From contig OY811979.1 in NCBI GenBank assembly GCA_963681505.1, forward strand, positions 7,424,736 to 7,488,735: a stretch of 64,000 nucleotides of DNA, read 5' to 3'. A model generated the notes under the pieces. That model was not told the DNA's origin, made no database searches, and saw only the letters and a program-made list of their open reading frames with translations. The position numbers and the translations under genes were made by a program. Positions 19,561 to 30,954 of this stretch are shown here, one piece after another. The stretch is from Eunapius fragilis (lineage: Eukaryota > Porifera > Demospongiae > Spongillida > Spongillidae). Position 1 is the first letter of the stretch; every line of letters begins with the position of its first letter.

Positions 19561-20552
19561 GGTGCCGGCGGGGGCAGCGCTGGTGGTGCCGGTGGGGGCA
19601 GCGCTGGTGGTGCCGGCGGGGGTAGCGCTGGTGGTGCCGGCGGGGGTAGCGCTGGTGGTGCCGGCGGGGGCAGCGCTGGTGGTGCCGGTGGGGGCAGCGC
19701 TGGTGGTGCCGGCGGGGGTAGCGCTGGTGGTGCCGGCGGGGGCAGCGCTGCTGGTAGTGGCGGGGCTTCTGGAGGTGGCGGATGACCTAGACCAGATGAT
19801 GAGTGGTCTTCACTAACTACGGGATGCTCAACTCCATCCACACTAAACAAATCTGACAAATTTTCCTTCAAGCCCAGAAAAGGTATCAGCTCGTCAATAC
19901 TTCCACTAGAAAGTGCTGAATCAATAGCCAAAATGTTCATGTGGCATTTGCGAGCTTTATAAAGCAGCCTAGTGAAAGCCCTTAATACAGGAAAGTGAGG
20001 TGAAGCTGCCCTAATAACTCGCAATGGACTAGAGCATTCTGGAAGCTCACAATTAATAGGATGCCCAAGCTGTTCAATAATCCCAGAATTCAATTTCAAA
20101 GTGATACCAGTATGAACATGACCACACCCTGAATCAAGATCATCAAGCCCAGCTCGAAGATCTTCAATGGACATTTGGAACAGTGACTTTGTCCTCAACA
20201 CTATTGCTACTTCTTCACTAGTGAGGTTGCGACACTCATTTGTACATTTCCATTTCAAGGGGCGCATGGTAACCTTATCTCTGTCACCTATCTCCTCTGA
20301 CACTACACACCTACCATTGAAGTCTACTGGAATGGCCCCAAGTCGTTTTGTGTAAGTGTACGAAGTATTTAAAAAGTAAGGTTCAGAGCCAGCAGTATGA
20401 TACCTATGCCCTACTAAAATATCATTTTCTCCTATTTTCATTCTATTTATTTCACGGATAGTTTTTAGCAATGACCCTGCTTTTGCTCTTCGTACACTTA
20501 GTGCTTTAGAAACCAATGCCTCTGCCCCAATCTTACTTACTGCTGCATGGGC
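19371..20552 (-). CDS. Unrecognised protein with PPAPPALP repeats and an RGG tail
   Basis: A continuous frame runs from 20552 to the stop at 19371; there is no ATG near its start, so it is probably an exon of a longer gene. Counting from the codon at 20516, residues 1-240 have normal composition with scattered Cys (FNGRC, KCTNEC, GCGH, NCELPEC), residues 246-345 are an eight-residue proline repeat, and 350-367 are Gly/Arg-rich, as in RNA-binding RGG tails. The last residues (NYNYYY) come from an (AAT)n simple repeat. I do not recognise the N-terminal part; it may be a transposon accessory or a host gene. Confidence 0.5.
   Translation of the reverse strand, partial: AHAAVSKIGAEALVSKALSVRRAKAGSLLKTIREINRMKIGENDILVGHRYHTAGSEPYFLNTSYTYTKRLGAIPVDFNGRCVVSEEIGDRDKVTMRPLKWKCTNECRNLTSEEVAIVLRTKSLFQMSIEDLRAGLDDLDSGCGHVHTGITLKLNSGIIEQLGHPINCELPECSSPLRVIRAASPHFPVLRAFTRLLYKARKCHMNILAIDSALSSGSIDELIPFLGLKENLSDLFSVDGVEHPVVSEDHSSSGLGHPPPPEAPPLPAALPPPAPPALPPPAPPALPPPAPPALPPPAPPALPPPAPPALPPPAPPALPPPAPPALPPPAPPALPPPAPPALPPPPVLPPWPLPPWQNPAWRGGRGGGRPRRRRGRGRGQQIIYTSYNYNYYY
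19530..19765. repeat. 24-bp coding minisatellite
   Basis: About nine copies of a 24-base unit (GGTGGTGCCGGCGGGGGCAG core) encode the PPAPPALP repeat on the minus strand. Differences between copies are mostly T/C at the GGCGGGGG(C/T)AGCG site. Confidence 0.9.
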
Positions 20553-20589
20553 TTAGCCCTTACAGTGCACGAGGTAGAAAATCGTGGTT

Positions 20590-21080
20590 ACTATCTAATG
20601 AACTCGGACATGCCAAGCAGTAGCTGTTGTCCGTCAGCAACGCAACTTCTTACGCGCAGACACAAATAGCGCACATACATAACACACGCACATATAAACA
20701 ACACGCGCGCGCACATTGAAACGCATACACAATCGATCGCGCGCGCAGACACATTTACCACGCATTATGAAAATTCACAACAGAGTCCGGCTAAGAATAC
20801 GGACACACCATAAAAATAATTTACCTGCCAATTATATATAGCCCACCCTAGCCCTTAACAGTTAACCTATAACCAATAATAAAAATGCAGATAATTAGAT
20901 ATACGGAACAAATGGCGGTCTTAATTTATTTGCGAAACGCTAATGTTCTAACTATTTGGAATATGGCGTCGAAATTTTTGATGCCCCATAACTTTTCCTC
21001 GGTTAACATTTTGACAAAAACAAAAGCACATTTGAAATCGCCACATTGTCACCTATCCAACCATGGTATTACTATTTGTT
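20590..21080. other. No recognisable gene
   Basis: AT-rich, with a CGCG/CACA-rich patch at 20640-20760. Nothing else seen. Confidence 0.4.
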
Positions 21081-21084
21081 TTTG

Positions 21085-21330
21085 AAACATAGGATTTCCT
21101 ACCTTAAGGATGGAATTTTGGGCCGTGAAGCAGAATGTTTCATAAAGCTCCTTGCTAACAAAATAGCTCAAAAATGGAAAAGAAACGTATGCTGAAGTTG
21201 CAGGATGGATACAAGCCAGGCTGTTCTTTGCCATTCTGAGGGCCACCAATGTATGTCTTTGAGCATCCAGAACCAAATGGTGAAGTGGAACAGGATTTGA
21301 TAATGGAATTGAACTACCAGACATTACATG
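21085..21330 (+). pseudogene. Degenerate fragment of the RT family, C-terminal part
   Basis: Frames on the plus strand read DGILGREAECFIKLLANKIA, then after a frameshift WIQARLFFAILRATNVCL, a stop, and SRTKW. This matches the order of the fragment at 400-620. It lies upstream of a piece that should precede it (21430-21950), so these are two insertions or a rearranged one. Confidence 0.5.
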
Positions 21331-21429
21331 TAGATGGTGAGATGTGAGTGTATGCCTAGGTAAAAATGTGTTTGTGTGCTGCAAGGGTTTAAGCTCCTTT
21401 CCACCTGAGATGAAACAGGCAAGCCTAAT

Positions 21430-21950
21430 TTGGATATCCTGGAAGTTTCTATTGGTAATGCTGACTTCTGCTCAGCCTTAAACATGCCACGATTAAACAA
21501 CTTCTGTCAGGTCTGGACAATATCGGAGCAGTTGACCCCCCATGTTGCCTTTACCCACCATGTCTGTGGAGGTTTCTGTAAATTTGTCCACCTGGCTCAC
21601 ACTACACCTCTAAAGGCCTTTGAGGTATTTGATGAGGATGTACGTAGGTGCATTGCACAATGGACTGCTGTGGACACATCTGATCGTGCTTGGGACCAAG
21701 CTAGGCTGAGCCTGAGTAGAAGGTCTGGGTCTGCGTTCCCTCACACAACACCCCTTCAGCATACATTGCCTCGCTTTGTTCTTCTGGTTTTAGTTCTCTG
21801 TCTCAACACTACCTTGCCTCAGCAATTCTTTTGTTTATTTCATCTGTGCCACCATCAGAGGCAATCAACTCAGAGGCACTTCTATTGACTCCTGTCACCC
21901 AAAAGAGCCTTTCCTCCAGGCTGGATGATCATCTCTTAAAGGTTCTTTTT
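21430..21950 (+). pseudogene. Degenerate fragment of the RT family, thumb region
   Basis: The frame includes KAFEVFDEDVRRCIAQW and TSDRAWDQARLSLSRRSG. A further piece in another frame reads GFSSLSQHYLASAILLF. These match, from memory, the segment just after the reverse-transcriptase palm in the family seen at 1-640. At least one frameshift; no catalytic YxDD remains. Confidence 0.45.
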
Positions 21951-22099
21951 AACATGGCACTAATAGTTGAGCATCGTCACTTGGCCTTACCCGCTCCAAT
22001 AATCTTTGCCCTGATTGCCAACAAGGAATTAGATAGTTTGTGCAGTGGCGTAGTGTGGTTGTTGAGCGCCCGGGGACATGATGCAATGGTGATAGTGGC

Positions 22100-22107
22100 G
22101 CGCCGCG

Positions 22108-22139
<32 letters not shown>

Positions 22140-22300
22140 TTTACAAATAAAGGGGCGTAAAGGGGCGGATGTAGGATTTTGCAGCGAGGGTTGGTAGGCA
22201 GCCGCAAGGGATATGCCGGGCCTCGATCATCCCAGCAAGGGGGCATGCAAAGCTCACCCAAAGGGGTCTGGGGCTCCGCCCCAGCCGCTTTGCAACAGTC
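22100..22300. mobile_element. Fragment of a GGGGCGGAT-type transposon end with poly-C tract
   Basis: A run of more than 30 C at 22109-22139 is followed by AAAGGGGCGGATGTAGGATT and by GGGGTCTGGGGCTCCGCCCC. The latter palindrome-like block recurs at 22570-22592 in the neighbouring element, so this is probably a related end. Confidence 0.4.
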
Positions 22301-22465
22301 GCACTTTTTAAGATCATCTATAATGTGTGTACTAATCTTGAGCAATGCATGGGATGCTGGCTGCAATACTCTTTAGTACTTATCATTGTCACTGCCTTAA
22401 TTACTTCACATGCGCGCACACATATGCACACGCGCGCACACACATACACACACACAAACACGCAA

Positions 22466-24895
22466 CAGGGGCGGATCCAGGAATTCAGGAAAGGGGGGGT
22501 TGTGAAGGGGGAGGGTCAGTCCCACCCCCAGCTAGGGGGTCTGGGGGAGCGCTATAAGCTCCCCGAGCGGGATCTGGGGCGGAGCCCCAGGAATTTTTTT
22601 TGCTATATCACGCTCAGAACGCTATACAAAACTGTTTGGAAAAACACAAATTTGTAACTTACAATTACGGGATCTATAATAATCTATGGATCTATGTACT
22701 ACAATCGTCAAAAACCCTGTGGTGGGCAACGCTTCAGTAATAACATGTAAATAATGAATTAGGCAAACCTCAGCTTCAATAATAAGTCGTTGCCGTTTGT
22801 TTTCCCGCACAGCTGCAATATTTTATTGACAACTTTAATGCACAATATTACAGTATAATTATACACAATCATCAAACAAGGATGCTTGAAAACAGTTTTC
22901 TTGGATTCGCCTGCACATATGCCTTGCAAATTTCATCCACAGGTACTCTTTTTTTATAATGCATTGAAATCATAGCCAGATCAGAAAAACGTTCTTCTGT
23001 CATAACTGATCTCGAATATGTTTTTATCCTTCTCATTAAGGAGAAAGAGCGTTCTGCTTCTGCACTGGATATAGGCAATGTGCAGCCAGTAACAAGCAGG
23101 AAATGGATGTTTGGGAATGAATCTTTGTCACATGCAGCCAAAGCTTCAAGAAGCGTTTTAGAAATTTCACTTTTATTTCTACCTACCTTTACATTCATCC
23201 ATAGTCCCTTCTACTTCCTTACTTCACTTCCTAGGGATTTAGGATATTGAAGGTCTTTCTCCCATTTAAGCATATCTTTGATGTAATCATCTGGATTAAC
23301 ATCAAAGTCTAGAAACATAGATGGCACAAGAGAAAGAATACCACAGGCATGGCGATCTTCTTTGTTAAATCTTTGATCCATCTGAGCCAAGAGGTTGTCA
23401 AGAAATGGGATAGCAATGGTTCTCTTGTAATGCTCTTCTGCACTGTCACTAGGAATATTACTCCTATTTTTCATGATGGCAGTCTTCCTAGGAACAGCCT
23501 CAACTGTTCCAACACTGTCGGCCAAGTTTTTTATGTCAGCATACCAGAAATGAAAGTTTTCATTAATGCTTGTTCTTGTGTACCGTATGCCTTCAACCAC
23601 CTCATCTATCATCTTGTAAGCTTCAAGTACATCTTGATCTTTTTGCTGCAGTTTAATAGCCAGTGATTTTACCATGTCAAGAATGTTCTTAGTGATGATA
23701 AAAACTGCAATTGTTTGAAATGATTAGAGTGCACTTTTCATTCCTTGAGCCTTCACTATTGTGTCTCGATCCCAATCCCAACTACCAGAGGATGATACTA
23801 GTCCTGGGTACTCATGAGGAGATACAATAGCATCCAGAAACGTCACAAGAAAAACATACATTTCAAAAAACACTTCAAAACATGTATGCCTTTCAACCCA
23901 TCTTGTCTTGCATAGCCCTGGAAGCTTACTATGAGATGAATCAGGTAAGTGATATGACATAGTCAACTGGAACATTTGCTGACGTTTTGGACTGTTGTGC
24001 ATAAAAAGGTATGCCTCATTAATTATTCCAACAAGATTTCTTACTTCTTGAAGGTTGCATGTTGATGCAATAGATAGATTCAGGCAGTGTGCACAACAAT
24101 GAGTGTAGACTGCTAATGGAGAGATTTCTTTAATTTTAGCCTGTACACCCGCTTTGTCAGAGGACATAACAGCTGCTCCATCGTAAGCCTGACCTCTTAT
24201 TAGTGATGGGTCCAAGGATACAGGCGCTTCACTAATGCACTCCAGGATCTTGTTTGATATTGTGGCAGCATTTGTCCTATCCAGATGAATGAAACCAATG
24301 AAGCACTCCTTGATGTGAGGATCTTTCAAACTCGATAGATCTACAAATCTTAAGCACACTGACAATATCTCTTGATTTGAGTAAGAATCAGTGCACTCAT
24401 CAGCAATTATTGTGAAGGGCAAGCATTGCTCTTTAAGTTGATGTGTCAGATTGCTTCTAATTTTACTGGCATAGATATGGATGATCTCATTCTGAACACC
24501 TTTGCAGGTGTACTTAGCATTTTTACTAGCGTTTAGTAGGTGTTTCTGTATAATACTGCTATCCTTTGCCATGAGCTGAAGAGTGGCAATGAAGTTTCCT
24601 TTGTTGTCATCAACAACTCCAAAATCTACTCTATCATCCCTATGGCCTCTAAATGACAAACCTTGTTTGCCAAAAACTCAACAGCCATTACAATATGATG
24701 AAGAATCTCCTTATTATCATTGACCTGCTTATCTTGTTGCTTTAGAAGATGGGTATCAACGCGTGCTTCAGGGTTCCGATAGTTTTGGCGAAAAAGATCT
24801 GCCCGTTCCTCAGCCTGCACATGATGAACTGCATTTTTTGCATGAGAAGAAAGGATGCCCTCTTTACCAAGTGCTTTGTTGTAAGGATATTGGTA
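22466..24895 (-). mobile_element. 5'-truncated hAT transposon (ZMYM1-like)
   Basis: The 3' terminus is at 22466, starting CAGGGGCGGATCCAG, the same type of end as the MITE at 50241. The transposase lies on minus and is cut at about 24895, where a gypsy fragment begins, so the other terminus is missing. Confidence 0.65.
22872..24895 (-). pseudogene. hAT transposase, ZMYM1/DUF4371-like
   Basis: The protein is spread over four minus-strand frames: 24895-24660 (NKALGKEGILSSH, LLKQQDKQVNDN), 24659-23724 (LSFRGHRDD by context, DECTDSYSNQEILS, RGQAYDGAAVMS, CCAHCLNLSI, SPKRQQMF), 23675-23211 and 23198-22872. The last has the dimerisation signature SSAEAERSFSLMRRIKTYSR. ADECTD and the YDGA block carry the usual catalytic positions. 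Frame breaks at about 24650, 23720 and 23205 may be decay or short introns. The N-terminus is lost at the junction near 24895. Confidence 0.75.
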
Positions 24896-25760
24896 AGGGC
24901 CATGCGAGTGCTGAGGCAAGTTTTTGCAGTACATGGACTCCCAGAGGTGTTGGTATCCGACAATGGCACAGCTTTTACCAGTGCTGAGTTCCAGAACTTT
25001 GTTCAGCGTAATGTTTTTAGGCACATAACAAGTGCACCTTACCACCCAGCCACTAATGGATTAGCCGAACGAGCCGTGTAGACGGTGAAAAATGCGTTAC
25101 GGAAGACTGCAGGGAATATTGACACATGTTTATCTCGTTTCCTTTTCCAGTACCGAATAACCCCTCATTCGACCACAGGGAAGTCTCCTGCTGAGTTGCT
25201 GTTGGGACAAAAACCACGATCTCATCTTGATTTTATTTTACCATTGGTGCAACAACACTGATGTGGCGCAAAATCAAGAATGACAGAAGGAGAATCATGA
25301 CGTGCACACAAGACAGCGCTCATTGCATGGTGGGTGATGAAGTGTATGCCCTTAATCACATAGGAACTCCTAATTGGATACCAGAAAAAGTCACAGCAGT
25401 ACTGCATGGGTCCAGCGTCCCTCATCATCAGGTTCAATGATGGCAAGGAAAACCGCTACCATGTTGACCATGTCAAAGCGCGGATTCAAGGGGGAGAAAG
25501 GGAGCCGAAATATTTTCAGCAGACAGAGTTGGACTCTTTGCCAGCTATTGTAACAGCGGAAGACAGACAAGCAAATGTACCACTGGCACCAGCTCTTCTA
25601 ATCCCAGATATTGACCAGGGTCCTGAACCTGTATATAGTAGAAGCTGCTCCTCTAATAGAGGGTCTGGATGCTGTCCACCCTCCTCTCCGGCGCTCTAAC
25701 CGCCCTCACCGACCCCTAGAGCGTTATGGCTTATACTTGCATGTCTATATATTTTATAGA
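24896..25760 (+). pseudogene. Truncated Ty3/gypsy integrase to Pol end
   Basis: The frame has the integrase catalytic Asp in LVSDNGTAF and a Glu in NGLAERAV with the standard spacing (PYHPATNG between them), interrupted by a TAG at 25079-25081. It then continues LRKTAG and ITPHSTTGKSPAELL. A chromodomain is not visible. The tail (RRSNRPHRPLERY, 25692-25730) resembles that at 1.04 kb. RT, RNase H and the first integrase Asp are missing to the left of 24900. Confidence 0.7.
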
Positions 25761-25929
25761 CATTATGCATGGTGTTTTTGTACTACATTTGACACAATAT
25801 AAATAGTGGGGCCAGCTGTAAAGGCAGGTATTTTTGCATGAACTGCACATATAACGGGAATACCTTCATGATGACTGGTAATATACCACACCCACAGCCA
25901 TCAGAGCTGGTTGCCCCACATCTGCCATT

Positions 25930-26702
25930 GCACAGGTATGAGTGGCAAATACAAAATCGTTTAGCCAGACAGTTATGAGTAATTTACAACCAGTGGAGCG
26001 AGTGGCGGGATCTACAGACGATATTCATAGCAAGATCAAGGTATCATTACGGCCCAGATGTATTCCAGAACAAGTTAGAGGGCCTCAAAGCCCTAGCAAT
26101 AGCTACAAAGACTCAGGCACATAAGAAGAGAGTGTTGGCAGCGCTGTTGATATGGAAGAGGTTTGCACTTCAGAAAAGCGCAGGAAGAGCATTCGGAAGG
26201 ACGGAGGGAGATATTTTATTGATTGCGAAATGTAGATGCAAGTATGGTGAGCAGCAAGAGAAGTTGGAGTACTCAAAACAGCGTCATCCTCGACACGACT
26301 GTGAGGTCATCAAAAAGCTTGACTCCGCAATCTCAGCCCTATTGGGTTGTTCAGAGGAAATTGAATCAGAGCAGGAAGAAAGACCGAAGCTTAAGAGCAG
26401 TAAAGGGAAGCGTAGCAAAGATGGTGAGCGAAGTGGACAGAATTAGAAAAGGTCTGAATGCAGTGGTGAATCTGACTGTTCCTCCGGAGGTGAGCATTAT
26501 GTAAGGCAACACTGTGGAAACTCCATTACTACACTGCGAGAGACTGCAAGATACGCACTTTCACCTCAACACATTTGACAGTTCAGATGCACACTACCTT
26601 TTTAGACCATACTTGGAAATGGAGAGGTATATTTACACAAAGCCAGTGGATTTACATGCAGTGTTTGAAAGGATAAAGGCATTAGAGAAGGAACACACAT
26701 AG
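25930..26702 (+). CDS. Unrecognised coding-like region
   Basis: A frame runs through about 25938-26443 with one stop (TAG/TGA region near 25966), including LEGLKALAIATKTQAHKKR and a charged C-terminal part rich in Glu, Lys and Ser. A second frame follows at 26514-26702. Composition suggests real coding sequence, possibly part of a retroelement Gag or a host exon. No domain recognised. Confidence 0.3.
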
Positions 26703-26709
26703 CCATCAC

Positions 26710-27320
26710 CATAAAGGAGCTTACAATATATAATTTCTTTGTACACAAGTTCTTTGTATGTGCTTGTGCGTGTATGAAACCGTACAGTATCTCATGCATC
26801 ATCAATCTAAAGTCTGTTCTCAAGATGCAGCAAACGTAGAATAATAACTATCCTGTAGCCTGATATTATTGACATGAAGCATTACTCTTTGCACTTATGC
26901 ATGATGCTCCAAAATGGTACATTGCCTGCTGTGGTTTGAATATTGAAGGTGTGTGTACAAACACACCTATGCTGGCTACAAACAGATAGTCATTTACCGG
27001 AATGTCTTTGAAAACTTTGACCTGATTAACTCAGCGCCATGCTGCCCACTCTATCACATAACCTTTGCCCTAATCAAGCCAGGATTCAGCAACTACTGAC
27101 ACCAAATACAGATCCAAACACCTTGTTATGCATCAACTCAAATTTTTATTTACATGTACATGTATTTAGTTTTTTTTTTTGGGGTGGGAGGGGGGGGAGG
27201 GGAAGGGGCAAGGGGGGCAAGCATGGGTGCCTGTCATATCAAACTCACCGCAGAAAATGATGGTGTGTTTGTGGGAACTTTATATTTGGTAACCACATTG
27301 TTGGCTGCTGCAGGAGGTTG
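26710..27320. other. No recognisable gene
   Basis: Contains a poly-T/poly-G run at 27171-27215; nothing else seen. Confidence 0.4.
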
Positions 27321-27323
27321 TAG

Positions 27324-28124
27324 TTATGAAAAGCCATGAACAATTATCCATAAGTTAAAAATTCTCTGTGTTTTACACTGGTAGATAACAAATATCAAAT
27401 TGTTAATTACAGCAGCATGCACATTACTTATTTCCTTCGGGATCCTTTTTCCTTTAAAGACTACGAATGGCTTCAACTTCGTGCCATCGGCAAACGCGGC
27501 TAGGCAAATAGTTATTCTCTGTTTGTCATGTCCTGTTGTTGCTATTTGTACAGTGTGGGCCCCTCGTACTTCAATAGTGGAATTACCTGGCATATCAGCC
27601 CAAATTGCTGTTTCGTCCATGTTGGCTGATTCCTTCTTATGCGCTTGCTGCACGTTGTTACATCGTCTACAATTCTTTCACTCACATTTTTTGGAAGACT
27701 TTGGCCAGCTGTTGTTTTTTACCCTCGTGACAAACTTGTGTCGCCGCATGCATCTAGAAATCCAGCCAGGTGAAGCCTTAAAACTTGGATTTGTGATGAT
27801 GTCTTTAGTAAAGCGAGCTACATCCCTGCGCAGCACACGAACATGCAGGGCTCTCTGTTGCAAGATGGCAATCGATTTTTCTTGTACCGGGAACTGAACC
27901 TTTCTCCCACCTCCTGAAAGACGTTTTCGGACCTTGCATGCTATCTTGCCTTGCTTCTTCATCATTTCTTCCAATTCCATTTCCTGTTTTTTCCACTCAC
28001 AAACCCGTTTCTCATCCACTCCCGCTTCCCTTGCTACAGCTCTAATCCCACTGGTCTCAGTCTTGCTCACAATCCGAAGTTTAAATACTACACTGTACGA
28101 CTTCTTTCTAATGGGGCCAGACAT
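27324..28124 (-). pseudogene. pogo/Tigger-type transposase, truncated
   Basis: The 28124-27678 frame begins MSGPIRKKSYSVVFKL and holds a psq/CENP-B-type helix-turn-helix (AVAREAGVDEKRVCEWKK) followed by a second DNA-binding domain with GWISRCMRRH. After a frameshift at about 27660 the 27653-27324 frame has the first catalytic Asp in NMDETAIW and LAAFADGTKLKPFVVFKGK. The second catalytic block is missing; the match stops at about 27410. Tc1/mariner-like cut-and-paste family, inactive copy. Confidence 0.75.
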
Positions 28125-28199
28125 CCTTAATGAATTCCAAGTTGCAAGTCAATGCGCTATCTCGCTACGTACGCGCACATGCAAATTATTAATTTAAGC

Positions 28200-28830
28200 T
28201 TTAATAGTGACACTAATTTGAGCAATTACGCTACAGCATAGCCTGGATGTATAGTACTGGTGATATCATAAGGTCGGGCACTAAACATTAACATTGGTTA
28301 ATACGCTGCGCTTGTAATTTACACGGGTGTTATACGTTACGATCCATTGAATTGATGGACAAAAAGTCCTACGCCCCAAAATTTTGAAATGGCAATTACC
28401 TCACCTAGCAACGGTTGTAATGATTTGTACCCGTTGGAATTCGTTGTACAGTTACTGAATAGAACACGTGATGACCCTTTAGTCGAAGTATTGTTGAAGA
28501 TGAACCTGTGCTCTACTGAACGAGGTATGTTTGGGCATCAAAGATGGTTTCGGTCTGGAGAAGTGTCGTTCAAAAGCGGCCTACTTACGCGGAGGTAGAT
28601 TTTCAAAACTAGTTAGTCCGGGACGTGCGAACTTCCAGTTGAGAAACGACTTTTACAAAGGTATTGTACATAGATAGAGCTTTCGTTTTATGTTTCTCTT
28701 TTTCTGAGACGCGACTTATATGCTTCAAAAGTAACGTGCAAACATCGTCAAGTGGAATAGGGAACGCGCGTGTTGTGTTTTGTGTACGTGAATATAAATC
28801 CACTATACTATGAAGCAGCAGTGTGTTTTG
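28200..28830. other. No recognisable gene
   Basis: A 69-codon plus-strand frame at 28389-28598 has no recognisable features. Confidence 0.35.
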
Positions 28831-29105
28831 CAGGGCCGGCGCAGCCTATAGGGCAGGTAGGGCATTTGCCCTACCACTTTTTTTCCCGCTAGGTAATTAT
28901 ATTCATTTTTTGCGTTGATTTTTAACAAAGTTATTAATTTATTTCTTCATAACCATAGCTCAGACCAAAAACCATAAACGTAGCTCAGAACACTGATTAT
29001 GTTATTTTAATTCACAGTAGCATGTCGTGTTTAATTGATTTTTTTGTGGTTACTTAATTATTCATAGCTTGCCCTACCACTTAATATAAGCTTCCGCCGG
29101 CCCTG
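28831..29105. mobile_element. MITE with CAGGGCCGGCG ends
   Basis: CAGGGCCGGCG at the left pairs with CGCCGGCCCTG at the right. TTTTG flanks both ends, a possible short target duplication. Internal GCCCTACCACTT motifs occur near both ends. A CAGGG start fits hAT-related non-autonomous elements, but the 8-bp duplication expected for hAT is not clear. Confidence 0.7.
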
Positions 29106-29341
29106 TTTTGGCGTACGTTTTGCTGTCTTTGTGGGTGGCTGAGCATGGATTGAGTCAGGAGCAATACTTATGAAGTGATCTTTAACGATGCACCGTAGCA
29201 TCTTTTCTTTGTTTCTGATTGAACTGCATGTAAGGGGTGTTCATAGGCTAGATTTGAATTGCTAAGTATATTTTGTCCATCCTGGTCTCATGGCAACCTA
29301 TTTAATGCTATTATGTCTGAAAGGTGAATACTGCGTGTATG

Positions 29342-29391
<50 letters not shown>
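29342..29391. repeat. (TG)n microsatellite
   Basis: An uninterrupted TG run of about 50 bases. Confidence 0.95.
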
Positions 29392-29392
<1 letters not shown>

Positions 29393-29399
29393 CACAAAG

Positions 29400-30230
29400 T
29401 GCATTGAAACGATGGGTGAATCAATTCAGCACCTTGCTCACCTAGCACACCAAATCCAAAGTTGTATCTCTCACCCACTCAACTGTGTGCTCCTCTAATA
29501 GGTGCATTTTGGTTCATTGGGGAAATTAGTTCATAAAAGGAACTATTGCTTCATGTGAAAAATAATACTCATCTACTGTGATGTCATGTTGCTATTACCT
29601 AACTCTCAACATTTCTCATCTGTTACAAAACATTGGTCTTAGATGGAGTGGCATGCTCCAAGTCTAGCAAATGTCCCTTCAGATTTGTCTGCAACCATGA
29701 GGAGAACAGGATTTGGCTGGGCCACATTTTTTATAGACAACCACAAGACTTTCAGGTTAGTAGCTATATAATGATAACCATTACCGTATTTCCTTTATTA
29801 CAAGCTGTGGCTACACAATTGTACCCGCATTAAAAATTTTAACTGTTACTTTGACTTGGTACAGTTGGATGAACAGACCCGAGTCAAGAGCCAATCGGAA
29901 CACGAGTCAGCGAAAGGTGCGCAAACACTACTACACAACTGTAGCAATTTAAAGTACCGGTAAATTTTTAAATGCAGGTACAGTAGTGTCCTGAATAGAA
30001 GGCGCAATTTGTAATCAAGGAAATAGTACACGGTAGAGTTTGATCTTAATAAAGTATCTTTTCAGTACAATTGTCTGACCTTCAAGTCTTGTGAATGGGG
30101 TGTATTGCTGGGGCTCCACTCCAATGTTCTGAAGTGTTACATAATGACTTTTCACAAATGGACCATGCATCATGCAATTTAAAGCCTTCTTTGGTGATCT
30201 TTTCAATAGTTTACAACTTACTGCTTGCTG
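29400..30230. other. No confident gene
   Basis: A possible plus-strand exon at about 29643-29755 (AG before, GTTAGT after) encodes about 38 residues with no known motif. Otherwise AT-rich. Confidence 0.3.
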
Positions 30231-30234
30231 TGCT

Positions 30235-30794
30235 TCAATTGTGGTTTGTTCTGACAGTTCCTGAAGACTTCAAACTATTTACTCTAGTTGGAATCTGCAA
30301 AACATTTGGCTCTGGGCTTTCAGACAGCATTCTTTTAATTACAGATGCCGACTTGTACCTCAGTATCCATTTCACATGGAGGAGATAAAGTGTTGCAAAC
30401 ATGTGAGAGGTACTCTCCTGCTGAAATGTTTGATCTGTTTTACAGGAGTCGCATAGAAGCAGTACATCACTTAGGAGGAACAAGAACACATCAGGAGCTG
30501 CATTTATGCTGGAAGCAGTTAAAGGTGAGTTGTCATAACAACAGGGACATGTGTTCTTTGCTGACAATGTCAGGCATGTTATGATACATCCTGCACAGAC
30601 ATGATTTCGGCATGGTAGCTCTACTGGTCTGCACAATGGCCGAGTGGACACTTCAGATAGTTATTTGAAATTGTCGGTGCAATTTCAATATGTGCAACTA
30701 ATGACTGTAGTGATTCATTTGATGTTTGGCTGTATGTTTTGTCACATTTTTTCTTCATGCCACCTTTCACAAGCACCTCAACATGCAGGCAAAC
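30235..30794 (-). pseudogene. RING-type zinc-finger protein fragment resembling the RAG1 N-terminal zinc region
   Basis: From an AG acceptor at 30795 a minus frame reads CLHVEVLVKGGMKKKC and ends YLKCPLGHCA. One base is then missing, and the next frame continues PVELPCRNHVCAGC, NTCPCC and, after 20 residues, LLLCDSC. The spacing C-x4-C...PC-x2-H-x-C-x2-C...C-P-x-C fits a RING finger followed by another Cys pair. The run PVE-x2-C, CI-x2-CL and the following Leu-rich stretch before C-x2-C recall the RAG1 zinc dimerisation region and RAG1-like proteins of invertebrate transposons. That likeness is from memory and needs a search. The frameshift makes it a pseudogene or an assembly error. Confidence 0.4.
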
Positions 30795-30954
30795 CTAAAT
30801 GTGATCATGTAATTAAATTCAGTTATAATTTGCTCTTCACTCACTTCACACATATGGACTTTCCACTTGTAGGGTATGACCATCTGAATGGTACTAGCTT
30901 TTTCTGCCTCTTAACACCCTCTCCATACATGGTTTGCAGAATGAAGGTGGGTTT

